DNA of 20,109 nt from Epsilonproteobacteria bacterium 4484_65 (GTDB lineage Bacteria > Campylobacterota > Campylobacteria > Campylobacterales > Sulfurovaceae), in the NCBI GenBank assembly GCA_002085305.1, contig NATJ01000020.1, forward strand, positions 1 to 20,109, given 5' to 3'. Below are positions 1 through 7,657 of this stretch, one piece after another. The notes beneath the pieces were generated by a model. It made no database searches. It was not told the DNA's origin and was given only the letters and a program-made list of their open reading frames with translations. A program made the position numbers and the translations under genes. Numbering within the stretch: the first letter of the stretch is position 1; each line of letters opens with the position of its first letter.

Positions 1-30
1 CACCGCTAACATAAAATTATATTTTAGATA

Positions 31-58
31 ATTGGTGGGTAAGCCCATCCTACGCAAT
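31..58. repeat. Short imperfect palindrome downstream of the fumarase genes
   Basis: Between the fumarase beta stop codon and the window edge lies an imperfect hairpin: ATTG (31-34) pairs with CAAT (55-58), and TGGG (36-39) pairs with CCCA (44-47) around a TAAG loop, with a further GG/CC pairing. On the minus strand it contains GTAGGATGGG followed by ACCCACC. That pattern resembles, from memory, a short palindromic sequence scattered through many unrelated bacterial genomes. There is no T-run, so it is not a classical terminator, though it may cap the 3' end of the fumarase mRNA. Family membership is inference. Confidence 0.4.
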
Positions 59-71
59 TTTTGAGTGGATT

Positions 72-629
72 TTAGTCCTTGACCTCATATTGTGCACGAC
101 CTATCTCGTAAATATCATTACCTTTAGTATCATTCACAACTGTTACAGGAAAATCTTCTACTGTAATCTTTCTTACAGCCTCTGGCCCTAATTCAGGATA
201 AGCGATCACTTCAGCTGAACGGATCTGTTTACCAAGTAAAGCACCTGCACCACCTGTTGCACCAAAATAGATACCATCATACTCAACACAGGCATCTTTC
301 ACTTCTTGGCTACGTTTTCCTTTTCCTATCATCCCTTTTGAACCATGCTTCAACATTGTCGGGGAATAAGAATCCATTCTGTAAGAAGTTGTCGGTCCGG
401 CAGACCCGATAGGATCACCCGGCTTTGGTGGTGTTGGCCCAACAAAATAAATAATAGAACCTTCCAAGTCAAACGGAAGTTCTTCCCCAGCTTCAATAAG
501 ATCTACAAGTCTTTTATGTGCTGCATCTCTTGCTGTATAAATAGTACCATTCAGTAAAACCGTATCACCTGCCACAAGTTTTTTTGTATCTTCAGATGTG
601 AGTGGAGTTGTTAAAGTATAAGTTGCCAT
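72..629 (-). CDS. Class I fumarate hydratase, beta (C-terminal) subunit
   Basis: This 185-aa protein is the beta subunit of a two-subunit, [4Fe-4S]-dependent class I fumarase, which interconverts fumarate and malate in the cytoplasm. It shows the family's landmarks: a GPTPPKPGDPIGSAGPTTS segment around residues 64-82, KGMIGKGKR near 99-107 and a GATGGAGALLGKQI loop near 123-136. Length fits the swivelling beta domain that closes over the alpha-subunit cluster. The ATG is preceded by TAAGGAGAAGAG: the TAA is the stop of the alpha gene, so the ribosome binding site overlaps the upstream stop and the two subunits are probably translationally coupled (9-bp gap). A class I tartrate dehydratase is the main alternative, but the MDH/ETF neighbours favour fumarase. 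In an autotroph it would run malate to fumarate in the reductive TCA cycle. Confidence 0.93.
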   Translation of the reverse strand: MATYTLTTPLTSEDTKKLVAGDTVLLNGTIYTARDAAHKRLVDLIEAGEELPFDLEGSIIYFVGPTPPKPGDPIGSAGPTTSYRMDSYSPTMLKHGSKGMIGKGKRSQEVKDACVEYDGIYFGATGGAGALLGKQIRSAEVIAYPELGPEAVRKITVEDFPVTVVNDTKGNDIYEIGRAQYEVKD

Positions 630-638
630 CTCTTCTCC

Positions 639-1490
639 TTATATCGTAATATGTGTATGTCTTGAACTGTGACACTGAACGTTTACAGAAACAGGAAGTG
701 AAGCAATGTGACAGGGGTTAGACTCTATGTGAACAGCCAAAGCCGTTTTAGTTCCACCCATACCCATAGCGCCAATACCGAGATTGTTGATTTCAGTAAG
801 CATACGTTCTTCAAGTTCTGCCATTTCAGGGTCTTCATTTGTAGTCTCAAGGTCTCTAAAGAGTGCATGCTTAGAAGAGATACATGCTTTTTCAAATGTA
901 CCACCAATTCCAACACCTACTGTAATAGGAGGACAGGGGTTTCCACCTGCATCAGAGATCACCTCTTTTACATACTCAACGATACCATCTTTACCCGCAG
1001 CTGGTGGGAAAACTCTTGCACGAGATACATTTTCAGAACCACCACCCTTAGCAGCATATTCGATGTCAATTTTATCACCGGCAACGATATCAAAGTGAAT
1101 GATAGCTGGAAGGTTATACCCTACTGTATCTTTAAGATTTGCACGAGAAAATGGTTCACAAGTTGACGCTCTTAAGTATCCATCTGTATACCCTTCTTCT
1201 GTCCCTTTGTTAATTGCATCTCTAAGAAGACCCCCATTAATACGTACTTTTTCACCCACATTTACAAAAAATACTGCTAAACCAGTATCTTGACAAAGTG
1301 GTCTTTTTTCATCTTTTGCAATGTTTGCATTTTCAAGGATCTGACGGATCACTTCTTTACTTACAGGTGACTTTTCAGCCTCCATTGCTGCTTCAAGTGC
1401 ATCATACGTATCTTGTGGTAAATCAGTACCACAATGCATGATCATATCTCTTACTGCTTTGACTACAACGTCAAATTCAATTTCTCTCAT
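639..1490 (-). CDS. Class I fumarate hydratase, alpha (N-terminal, Fe-S) subunit
   Basis: This 283-aa protein is the catalytic Fe-S subunit of the two-subunit class I fumarase. Three conserved cysteines sit in recognisable contexts: Cys66 (RPLCQDTG), Cys186 (GGNPCPPITVGVGIGG) and Cys273 (VNVQCHSSRH). By comparison with the single-chain family they are the expected [4Fe-4S] ligands. The spacing of 120 and 87 residues fits. The labile cluster makes such enzymes oxygen-sensitive, which suits a micro-oxic lifestyle. The ATG has an AGGAGAG ribosome binding site seven bases upstream. The beta subunit follows after 9 bp. The preceding gene is malate dehydrogenase 1, 114 bp away, so the pair catalyses consecutive steps with it (oxaloacetate, malate, fumarate). 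The gap contains a hairpin and could hold its own promoter. Confidence 0.94.
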   Translation of the reverse strand: MREIEFDVVVKAVRDMIMHCGTDLPQDTYDALEAAMEAEKSPVSKEVIRQILENANIAKDEKRPLCQDTGLAVFFVNVGEKVRINGGLLRDAINKGTEEGYTDGYLRASTCEPFSRANLKDTVGYNLPAIIHFDIVAGDKIDIEYAAKGGGSENVSRARVFPPAAGKDGIVEYVKEVISDAGGNPCPPITVGVGIGGTFEKACISSKHALFRDLETTNEDPEMAELEERMLTEINNLGIGAMGMGGTKTALAVHIESNPCHIASLPVSVNVQCHSSRHTHITI

Positions 1491-1564
1491 TAAAGTCTCT
1501 CCTGGTTTATATAGTATGAAGTATTTTACAATGAGGTTTGTTAAAACTGTATAAAGGGGAGTTA

Positions 1565-1585
1565 GGCTAGAGGAAACCTCTAGCC
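1565..1585 (-). promoter_or_regulatory. Perfect 9-bp hairpin between malate dehydrogenase and fumarase genes
   Basis: GGCTAGAGG (1565-1573) and CCTCTAGCC (1577-1585) form a perfect 9-bp stem with a 3-nt loop. It starts about 20 bp past the malate dehydrogenase stop codon and lies about 75 bp before the fumarase alpha start. No T-run follows on the minus strand, so it is not a textbook terminator. It may be a partial terminator, or an RNA-processing or stability element that sets the ratio of upstream ETF/mdh to downstream fumarase message. The AT-rich remainder of the gap (1491-1560) could contain an internal promoter, but I see no convincing -35/-10 pair. Confidence 0.5.
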
Positions 1586-1604
1586 CTATGGGAAGTATGG
1601 TAAT

Positions 1605-2552
1605 CTATGAATCGAAAAAACCACCATCTGTTAAGATAGCAATATTTTCTTTGATCGATTCAACAGACTTGGCGAATTTTGCTTTTGTCTCATCATCCAG
1701 ATCAAGCTCGATCACTCTTTCAATACCATTAGCACCAATCACACATGGTACACCAACAGTCACATCATTATAGCCATACTCACCATTTAACATAGCACAA
1801 CTAGAGATTACTTTCTCCTCATCACTCAAGATCGCCTCAACCATGATGGAAATGGCACGTCCTGGAGCAAAGAAAGCTGAAGTTTTCAAATATTTTACGA
1901 TCTCTGCACCACCATCTTTAGTCTTAGCAACAATTTCATCTATATCCTCTTTGGATACAATCTGATCAAGTGGTATTCCACCAACCGTTGCAATATCAGG
2001 ATAGGGTATCATATTTTCACCATGATCGCCTAAGATCATAGGTCTTATCTGAGATGCACCAAAACCTGTCTTTTGTCTGATCTGATATGCCATTCTAGAG
2101 CTATCGAGAGCTCCACCCATACCTATGATCCTATTTTTATCCCAACCTGTCACTTTATGTACAACATACGTCATGACATCCAACGGATTGGAAACACAAA
2201 GGATAATGGCATTCGGTGAATACTTCTTAATATGTCCTGCAACCTCTTTTACAATACCTGCATTGATATTAAGAAGATCAGCTCTTGTCATATCTTTTTT
2301 TCTTGGTACTCCTGCAGTGATAACCACCACATCACAATCTTTGATATCTTCAGGCTTCACTGCCGCTTCAACCACTGTCCCTCTTGGAGAGTAGTTTGTA
2401 GCTTGTGCAATATCTAGTGCTTTACCTATAGCTACTTCCGGGAAGATATCATAGAGTAATATTCTGTGACACGTCCCTGTAAATGCTAAACTGTATGCTG
2501 CTGCTGCTCCAACTGCTCCTGCTCCTACGATCGCTACTTTTTTTCCTGTCAT
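1605..2552 (-). CDS. mdh: Malate dehydrogenase 1 (NAD type)
   Basis: This 315-aa enzyme of the LDH/MDH superfamily (LDH-like MDH group) interconverts malate and oxaloacetate. Visible features are the Rossmann motif GAGAVG at 10-15, an acidic Asp35 ending beta-2 (LLYD), which is the usual sign of NAD(H) use, and substrate arginines Arg84 (GVPRKKDMTR), Arg90 and Arg153. The catalytic pair is Asp150 and His177 (GDHGEN). Arg84 replaces the Gln found in lactate dehydrogenases, so malate rather than lactate is expected. The start has an AAGGAATAATAT site in which the TAA of the upstream EtfBA gene overlaps the Shine-Dalgarno, a 10-bp gap that indicates coupled translation. A paralogue lies at 6530-7495 with a different cofactor loop. 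Confidence 0.95.
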   Translation of the reverse strand: MTGKKVAIVGAGAVGAAAAYSLAFTGTCHRILLYDIFPEVAIGKALDIAQATNYSPRGTVVEAAVKPEDIKDCDVVVITAGVPRKKDMTRADLLNINAGIVKEVAGHIKKYSPNAIILCVSNPLDVMTYVVHKVTGWDKNRIIGMGGALDSSRMAYQIRQKTGFGASQIRPMILGDHGENMIPYPDIATVGGIPLDQIVSKEDIDEIVAKTKDGGAEIVKYLKTSAFFAPGRAISIMVEAILSDEEKVISSCAMLNGEYGYNDVTVGVPCVIGANGIERVIELDLDDETKAKFAKSVESIKENIAILTDGGFFDS

Positions 2553-2562
2553 ATATTATTCC

Positions 2563-4524
2563 TTATTTATTTACTTCAATTCCAAATGTAAACCCAGCTT
2601 TTACTTTCTCAATAAGCACTGGAACTACATCTGCATAGTCACCCACAATAGCAAAATCTGCATTTGAGAAAATAGTCTCTTTTACATTGTTGTTAATTGC
2701 TACAATAGTATCTGACTCTTTCATCCCTGCAATATGCTGAACAGCACCAGAGATACCAATAGCCACATAGACTTTTGGACGTACTGTTTTACCTGTCTGA
2801 CCGATCTGTCTTGCATACTCGGAAACACCCTCGTCAACCATTACACGACTTGCTGCCCACTCAGCTTTAACACCTTGCTCTTTTAGTGCCTCTGCTAAAT
2901 CTTTAACCATTTGCATACCATCACTTGTAGTACCTCTACCACCAGCTACAATAATATCAGCTTCGAACAGACCTTGCATTCCACCCTCACCAATAACTGT
3001 TTCGATGATCTCAGAGACAAACTCTGACTCATCCAGTGTTGGTGTAAATGGTGTGATCTTTCCTTCTCTGCTGTCATCTCTTGCAGGTACTTCAAATGTT
3101 CCAGCTCTTGCCGTTGAAATTTGAGGACATACAAAACCGATAATAGTAGCAAGTTTAGACTCACCATACGTTGGTCTTCTTGACTCCAGGATAGGCGCAT
3201 AGATAACCTGTTCTTTTGTCTCTTTATTTCTGTGCTTATGCTCACCGATTAGAAGTTGAGTACAATCTGCTGTTACACCAGAGTCTGTTTTCACACCGAT
3301 TCTAGGTGCCAATTCACGACCGGCTGTTGTAGCAGCAAAAAGTGCAATCTCTGGGTTTCTCTCTTTGATCACTTGAGCAAAAATTTCAGAGAATGGCAAG
3401 ATACGATACTCTTCAAGTCTATCATCCTCAACAACGATAACTTCATCAGCGCCATGTGCAATAAGCTCTTTTGCCAATGCACCAACATTTTTACCGATGA
3501 TAAGTGTAGTTACCGTTGTTCCCTCTTCAAGAGAGTTTGCCAAATCTCTGGCAGGAGTCAATAGCTCTAAAGATGGTCTTGAAATCTCACCCTTAACAAC
3601 CTCTGCCCATGTCAAGATACCTGAAGCACCTTTTCTAAAGTCGATTCGCTTGAGAGTATCATCTGTTTTTTTAGCTTTTTTAGCTTTTTTCTCTTTAACT
3701 TCAAGAGTATTTTTTCCCTCTTTCATCTGTGCCAAAAGTGAATCAACCAACTCTACTTCATTGTGACCTTCTGCGATCTTTGCAGGAGCTCTTTCACTTT
3801 TGATTGTTGCTACTTTAGAAACTATCGTAGGACTTCCTCCCTCACCCGGAACTCCGATTCCGATAAGCTCTGTACCTAGATCTACATCATCGATACTGAA
3901 CATTTTAATTTCAGCTTTTCTGGCTTTAACGGCACCTGAGAGTGTAGCTCTTCTTGGATCGATACCCGTTGGAGTAAAACTCATTGCACAAGGAAGAGGA
4001 AGGCTCATCATCTGATACCCTCCCTCTATAATTCTTTTTGCATGAACTCGACCATCTACAAAATCAGCCGTCTCTATAAATGTTCCCTGTGGAATTCCCA
4101 TAAATTCAGCAACTTGCGAAGGTACATGGGCTGTATCACCATCACTGGTTTGACGACCCGCAACAATGATGAAATCCTCATCTTGTCCTTTTCCAAAACC
4201 CAGATGTTTTAACATATGAGAAATAGCCAACCCGGTAGCATACGTATCAGACCCACCAAGCCTTCTATCACTTAGAAGGTATGCCTCATCATAACCCATC
4301 GCCAAAGCATTTTCCAATGATTCTGTGAACGATGGGGGTCCCATTGAACATACGATAAGTTTCGCATCCGGATATTCACTTTTGATCTGAAGACCAGCTT
4401 CTAATCCATATTGACAGTCAACATTGATAATTGACTTTGCTTTTGTTCTATCCATTAGACCATCATCACCCATTCTCATCTCAGATGGCAGTGGTACTTG
4501 TTTCATTAAACTAATTATTGTCAT
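2563..4524 (-). CDS. Fused electron transfer flavoprotein, EtfB-EtfA in one chain
   Basis: A 653-aa single polypeptide joins an EtfB domain (about 1-265) to an EtfA domain (about 293-653) through a charged linker (KEKKAKKAKKTDD, about 277-289). ETFs normally have two separate subunits of about 250 and 310 aa, so this is a genuine fusion in B-A order. The C-terminal FAD-binding region is intact: GQTGKTVRPKVYVAIGISGA near 575-594, QH at 596-597 and AIN near 609-611. The EtfB half has LLSDRRLGGSDTYATG (83-98) and AGRQTSDGDTAHVP (122-135), which resemble FixA/bifurcating EtfBs more than the classical AMP-binding type. It would carry electrons from a flavin dehydrogenase or NADH to the adjacent ETF-quinone oxidoreductase, 18 bp upstream. 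The start is ATG with an AGGAG site. The electron donor is not visible here. Confidence 0.93.
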   Translation of the reverse strand: MTIISLMKQVPLPSEMRMGDDGLMDRTKAKSIINVDCQYGLEAGLQIKSEYPDAKLIVCSMGPPSFTESLENALAMGYDEAYLLSDRRLGGSDTYATGLAISHMLKHLGFGKGQDEDFIIVAGRQTSDGDTAHVPSQVAEFMGIPQGTFIETADFVDGRVHAKRIIEGGYQMMSLPLPCAMSFTPTGIDPRRATLSGAVKARKAEIKMFSIDDVDLGTELIGIGVPGEGGSPTIVSKVATIKSERAPAKIAEGHNEVELVDSLLAQMKEGKNTLEVKEKKAKKAKKTDDTLKRIDFRKGASGILTWAEVVKGEISRPSLELLTPARDLANSLEEGTTVTTLIIGKNVGALAKELIAHGADEVIVVEDDRLEEYRILPFSEIFAQVIKERNPEIALFAATTAGRELAPRIGVKTDSGVTADCTQLLIGEHKHRNKETKEQVIYAPILESRRPTYGESKLATIIGFVCPQISTARAGTFEVPARDDSREGKITPFTPTLDESEFVSEIIETVIGEGGMQGLFEADIIVAGGRGTTSDGMQMVKDLAEALKEQGVKAEWAASRVMVDEGVSEYARQIGQTGKTVRPKVYVAIGISGAVQHIAGMKESDTIVAINNNVKETIFSNADFAIVGDYADVVPVLIEKVKAGFTFGIEVNK

Positions 4525-4542
4525 ATTTATTTCTCCTCGGGC

Positions 4543-6207
4543 TTACATATAGTTATATTCTGGGCCATCACCACCATAAGGTGTTGTCCAAGTTATTCCA
4601 CCGTTAGGTGATTTGATGTCACATGTTTTACAGTGTACACAGTTCTCTGCGTGAAATCTTAATGATTTGGCACCACTATTTCTATCGACATGAAGTTCAT
4701 AAACCTCTGCAGGACAGAATGCCTCTTCTGATAAACCATACTCTTCAATATTTGATGCTTGAAACTGGTCTTCATTATTCACCACAAGATGAACAGGCTG
4801 ATGCTCATCATGCATTGCTTTGGAGTAGAAAACATCTGTCACTTTATCAAACGTAAGTTTTTTATCGAAGTCTAATTTGCCGGCAAATCGCTGAGCAAAC
4901 GGAACACCTGTATACATAGCTACTTTTTTAGTGGTATCACAGTCTGCTTCAACTTTAGGGACAAAAAGACAAGTACCACCTGTTACAAGCTGGACACCCA
5001 TCTTCAATCCACCAAGTACCATACCATCTTGCATTACAGCTCTCATATTTCGAATTGGGTACATCTCTTTATAGATAAAGCTATTGTTCACTCGTTCTTC
5101 ATACTCTGCAAGTGCTTTCTTAGAGGTATCACCTTTTTCAAATGCACTCATAGCTGTTCTGGCAGCACAGATACCTGAACGAATTGCCAAGTGAACACCT
5201 TTAAGTCTTGCCGTAGTTAAGAAACCGGCACTGTCACCAACGATCATAAGATTATCTTCATAATACTTAGGCATAGAGTTCCAGCCACCCTCCGGCAGGG
5301 TTTTGGCACCAAACTCCATAATGCTACCACCCTCTAAGAATTTTGAAACATAAGGGTGTGTTTTCCATACCTGCATTGCTGCATGCGTATCAAAACTAGG
5401 ATCTGCATAATCAAGTCCAACAACCAATCCAAGAGCCACTCTATTATCTGTCAATCCATAGATAAATCCACCACCAAACTCTGATTTATCTTGAAGCGGA
5501 TAACCAAAGGTGTGATAAACTGCACCAGCTTCAATATTACCTTCAGGTACTTTCCAGATCTCTTTAACACCTAAAGAGTAGATCTGCGGGTTCTTACCTG
5601 AATCCAAGTTAAACCGCTCGATCACTTTTTTGGCAAGGCTACCTCTTGTACCTTCTGCCAAGATAGTGATATCTGCTTTAACCACTGTCCCCTCTTGGTA
5701 GTTTTTCTGTTTCACACCATGGTGATCAACTCCGGTATCTTTGGTTTTAACACCTGCAACTTTACCATTCTCATCATAGAGCATATCATCTACAGAAAAT
5801 CCTGTATATATCTCTACACCTTTAGCTTCAGCAATTCCTGCCAAATATTTACAAACCTGGGCAAGTGAGGCAATATAGTTACCCTCATTATTCATATATG
5901 GTGGATGGAACGGTAGTTCCATCTCACCACTCTCATTTAGTTTTACTGTCACATCTGTTGAAACTTTAGAGTCAAACGGAATACCATCAAACTCCTCTTG
6001 CGTCAACAGGTCTTGAAACACTTTAGGTCTTATCACTGCACCTGAAAGTATATGTGAGCCGATCGAGCTACCCTTCTCAATAAGCATTATTCTCTTCTCT
6101 TGACCTTTTTTCTTTAGACTGTTGGCCAGTTCTATGGCTGTTGCCAGTCCAGAAGGTCCACCACCAACGATAAGTACATCGGTTGAAATAATATCATGAT
6201 TATCCAT
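4543..6207 (-). CDS. Electron transfer flavoprotein-ubiquinone oxidoreductase (ETF-QO)
   Basis: This flavin and Fe-S protein, peripheral on the membrane, passes electrons from ETF to the quinone pool. I chose the ATG at 6207 (554 aa) because AGAGGAAG lies just upstream. A TTG 12 codons earlier (6243) would give 566 aa but lacks support. The FAD motif GGGPSG is at 15-20. The C-terminus has the ferredoxin-like cluster with Cys498, Cys523, Cys526 and Cys529 (CVHCKTC) and the characteristic ending GGDGPEYNYM. Internal segments such as LGLVVGLDYADP and FGAKTLPEGGWNS match canonical ETF-QO rather than the shorter FixC; full length equals FixC plus FixX. It heads the operon ETF-QO, EtfBA, mdh, fumarase. 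In Campylobacterota the quinone is expected to be menaquinone (inference). Confidence 0.95.
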   Translation of the reverse strand: MDNHDIISTDVLIVGGGPSGLATAIELANSLKKKGQEKRIMLIEKGSSIGSHILSGAVIRPKVFQDLLTQEEFDGIPFDSKVSTDVTVKLNESGEMELPFHPPYMNNEGNYIASLAQVCKYLAGIAEAKGVEIYTGFSVDDMLYDENGKVAGVKTKDTGVDHHGVKQKNYQEGTVVKADITILAEGTRGSLAKKVIERFNLDSGKNPQIYSLGVKEIWKVPEGNIEAGAVYHTFGYPLQDKSEFGGGFIYGLTDNRVALGLVVGLDYADPSFDTHAAMQVWKTHPYVSKFLEGGSIMEFGAKTLPEGGWNSMPKYYEDNLMIVGDSAGFLTTARLKGVHLAIRSGICAARTAMSAFEKGDTSKKALAEYEERVNNSFIYKEMYPIRNMRAVMQDGMVLGGLKMGVQLVTGGTCLFVPKVEADCDTTKKVAMYTGVPFAQRFAGKLDFDKKLTFDKVTDVFYSKAMHDEHQPVHLVVNNEDQFQASNIEEYGLSEEAFCPAEVYELHVDRNSGAKSLRFHAENCVHCKTCDIKSPNGGITWTTPYGGDGPEYNYM

Positions 6208-6455
6208 TAAACACTTCCTCTTTATAAAATCACTTGAATCCAAATCTCAACTATTTCGTTCTGGTTTTTTTCCCATTGGAAAAGATCTTATCTTTAAACA
6301 AATAAAATTTACTCTGTAAAAGCCAGAGTGGAAGAGTCAAAACTATATATCAAGTGTTATTCAAAATAACAGTTTCTAAGTTATAATTCAAATAAGTAGG
6401 TATTTTAGATAGGTATTGAGGTCAACATGTAGGGATTGGTAACATTTTTTTAGAG
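6208..6455 (-). promoter_or_regulatory. Upstream regulatory region of the ETF-QO/ETF/mdh operon with a 17-bp dyad
   Basis: This gene-free AT-rich stretch precedes the ETF-QO start. It contains a perfect dyad, TGTTATT-CAA-AATAACA (6355-6371). A related half-site, ATTCAAATAA (6386-6395), lies 27 bp from ATTCAAAATAA (6359-6369) within the dyad. On the minus strand TATATA (around 6343-6349) lies just downstream of the dyad and could serve as a -10 element, which would place the dyad over the -35 region as a repressor or activator site. The AGAGGAAG ribosome binding site is at 6213-6220. Promoter placement is a guess; the dyad itself is directly visible. Confidence 0.4.
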
Positions 6456-6482
6456 AAAAAATAATAAACATAATTTATTATT
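6456..6482 (-). terminator. AT-rich hairpin with T-run, downstream of malate dehydrogenase 2
   Basis: AATAATAAA (6460-6468) and TTTATTATT (6474-6482) form a 9-bp stem. Read on the minus strand, it runs into a stretch of six T (6461-6456). It is the second of two hairpins after the malate dehydrogenase 2 stop at 6530. The stem is entirely A-T, so it would be weak, but the position and T-run fit intrinsic termination before the ETF operon regulatory region. Confidence 0.5.
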
Positions 6483-6489
6483 ATAGTAG

Positions 6490-6518
6490 AAACTAAAAGG
6501 ATTGCTACCTTTTAGTTT
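6490..6518 (-). terminator. Perfect 11-bp stem-loop just after malate dehydrogenase 2
   Basis: AAACTAAAAGG (6490-6500) pairs perfectly with CCTTTTAGTTT (6508-6518) across a 7-nt loop. It starts 11 bp beyond the malate dehydrogenase 2 stop codon. On the minus strand it is not followed directly by a T-run, so it may act together with the next hairpin (6460-6482) as a tandem terminator or protect the mRNA 3' end. Confidence 0.55.
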
Positions 6519-6529
6519 TAAATTTTATC

Positions 6530-7495
6530 TTAAAGTGTACACTCTTGATCAAAAAAGTTCATCTCTTCAAGTGTATCAACCATCTCTTGAACAGATGCAA
6601 CAGAGTTTTTAAATCGTGTCTGTTGAAGTGGTTTCAGTGCCATAGGGATCACTTTTTCAGCTCCGCCGGCACCGATCATTACCGGTACACCTGAAACGAT
6701 ACCTGAATAGCCGTAATCATCTTCTAACATGATCGCACATGAGTGGATCTGATTGGTATCCTGCAAAATAGCCTCTACCATAACAGTAGTTGATTTTGCA
6801 GGTGCGTAGTACGCTGAACCATTACCAAGAAGATTAACTATTTCTGCCCCGCCGTTTCTTGTCTTTCTAACGATCTCACCGATCTCTTCAGAATCAAGAA
6901 GATCTTCAATAGGCACACCCGCAACGGTAGTGAATTTAGGTAGAGGTACCATAGTATCACCATGACCACCCATTACCGTAGCACGTATCTGTCCTGCACC
7001 ATACTCCAATTTTTCAAAAATAAAATGTGCCATTCTTGCCGCATCAAGGATGCCTGCCATACCTAAAACACGTTCCCTTGGAAAACCTGTCTCTTTGAGT
7101 GCAACATAGGTCATCACATCCAGTGGATTAGAAACAACAACCACAATGGAATCAGGTGCATACTCTTTGATCTCTCTCGCATAACATTTAACTATTTCTG
7201 CATTTTTAACAAGTAGATCATCTCTACTCATACCCGGTGTTCTGGGTGCACCGGCAGTGATCACTACGATATCAGAATCAGCCATGTCCTCAGGACCTTT
7301 GGCCGCTTTAACAATAGTGTGCTGTCTGGCTGCATTCGCCGCCTGAGACATATCAAGTGCTTTACCTTTCGCAACATCATAGTTTCTACCTCTGAAAACA
7401 ACATTATGACATGAACCATTCATTGCCAATATAAATGCTACAGTAGAACCAAAATTACCAGTACCGATAACGGTTACTTTTTTACCTTTTGCCAT
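6530..7495 (-). CDS. mdh: Malate dehydrogenase 2, probable NADP(H)-preferring paralogue
   Basis: This 321-aa LDH-like malate dehydrogenase is a clear paralogue of the one at 1605-2552. It keeps the catalytic machinery: GTGNFG at 11-16, Arg85 (GAPRTPGMSR), Arg91, Asp151, Arg154 and His178 (GGHGDTM). The residue that should be acidic at the end of beta-2 is replaced: paralogue 1 has YDIF (34-37) where this protein has RGRN (35-38). Loss of the Asp and gain of two arginines is the usual signature of NADP(H) binding in this superfamily, so the cofactor is inferred to be NADP(H). Start ATG has an AAGGAT site. It follows isocitrate dehydrogenase by 259 bp with hairpins between, so it is probably transcribed separately. 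It could couple malate/oxaloacetate to NADPH for the NADP-dependent isocitrate step. Confidence 0.92.
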   Translation of the reverse strand: MAKGKKVTVIGTGNFGSTVAFILAMNGSCHNVVFRGRNYDVAKGKALDMSQAANAARQHTIVKAAKGPEDMADSDIVVITAGAPRTPGMSRDDLLVKNAEIVKCYAREIKEYAPDSIVVVVSNPLDVMTYVALKETGFPRERVLGMAGILDAARMAHFIFEKLEYGAGQIRATVMGGHGDTMVPLPKFTTVAGVPIEDLLDSEEIGEIVRKTRNGGAEIVNLLGNGSAYYAPAKSTTVMVEAILQDTNQIHSCAIMLEDDYGYSGIVSGVPVMIGAGGAEKVIPMALKPLQQTRFKNSVASVQEMVDTLEEMNFFDQECTL

Positions 7496-7657
7496 TTTTA
7501 TCCTTTTTCATTAAATCTTCTTATATAAGAGCGAATCATAGGATGACTTTCAAACAAAACATAACTCATAACTTTTATTATCAATAATGTTTTGTAATGC
7601 TGGAGAAGTCAAAAATCCTACGCGTATAATACCTAAAATATATTATAAAAGTATTAC
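7496..7657 (-). promoter_or_regulatory. Upstream region of malate dehydrogenase 2 with a 12-bp palindrome
   Basis: This AT-rich interval before malate dehydrogenase 2 holds a perfect 12-bp palindrome, TCTTATATAAGA (7519-7530), about 24 bp upstream of the start codon. On the minus strand TTGAAA and TATGAT/TATATA boxes occur between about 7520 and 7556, so a promoter overlapping or adjacent to the palindrome is plausible. The spacing between boxes is not ideal and the assignment is tentative. Confidence 0.3.

Noticed and set aside
708..1166. Plus-strand open frames inside fumarase, ETF and dnaE regions (also at 3256, 13155, 13668 and 14583)
   Set aside because: They are antisense to strongly conserved proteins, lack RBSs, and their translations have no family features.
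1605..2552. Lactate dehydrogenase instead of malate dehydrogenase, because of the GDHGEN active-site context
   Set aside because: Arg84 occupies the discriminating position that is Gln in lactate dehydrogenases, and the gene lies with fumarase.
6208..6243. A TTG start 12 codons upstream for ETF-QO
   Set aside because: The added codons contain the AGAGGAAG Shine-Dalgarno of the ATG at 6207, and the family normally begins close to the FAD motif.
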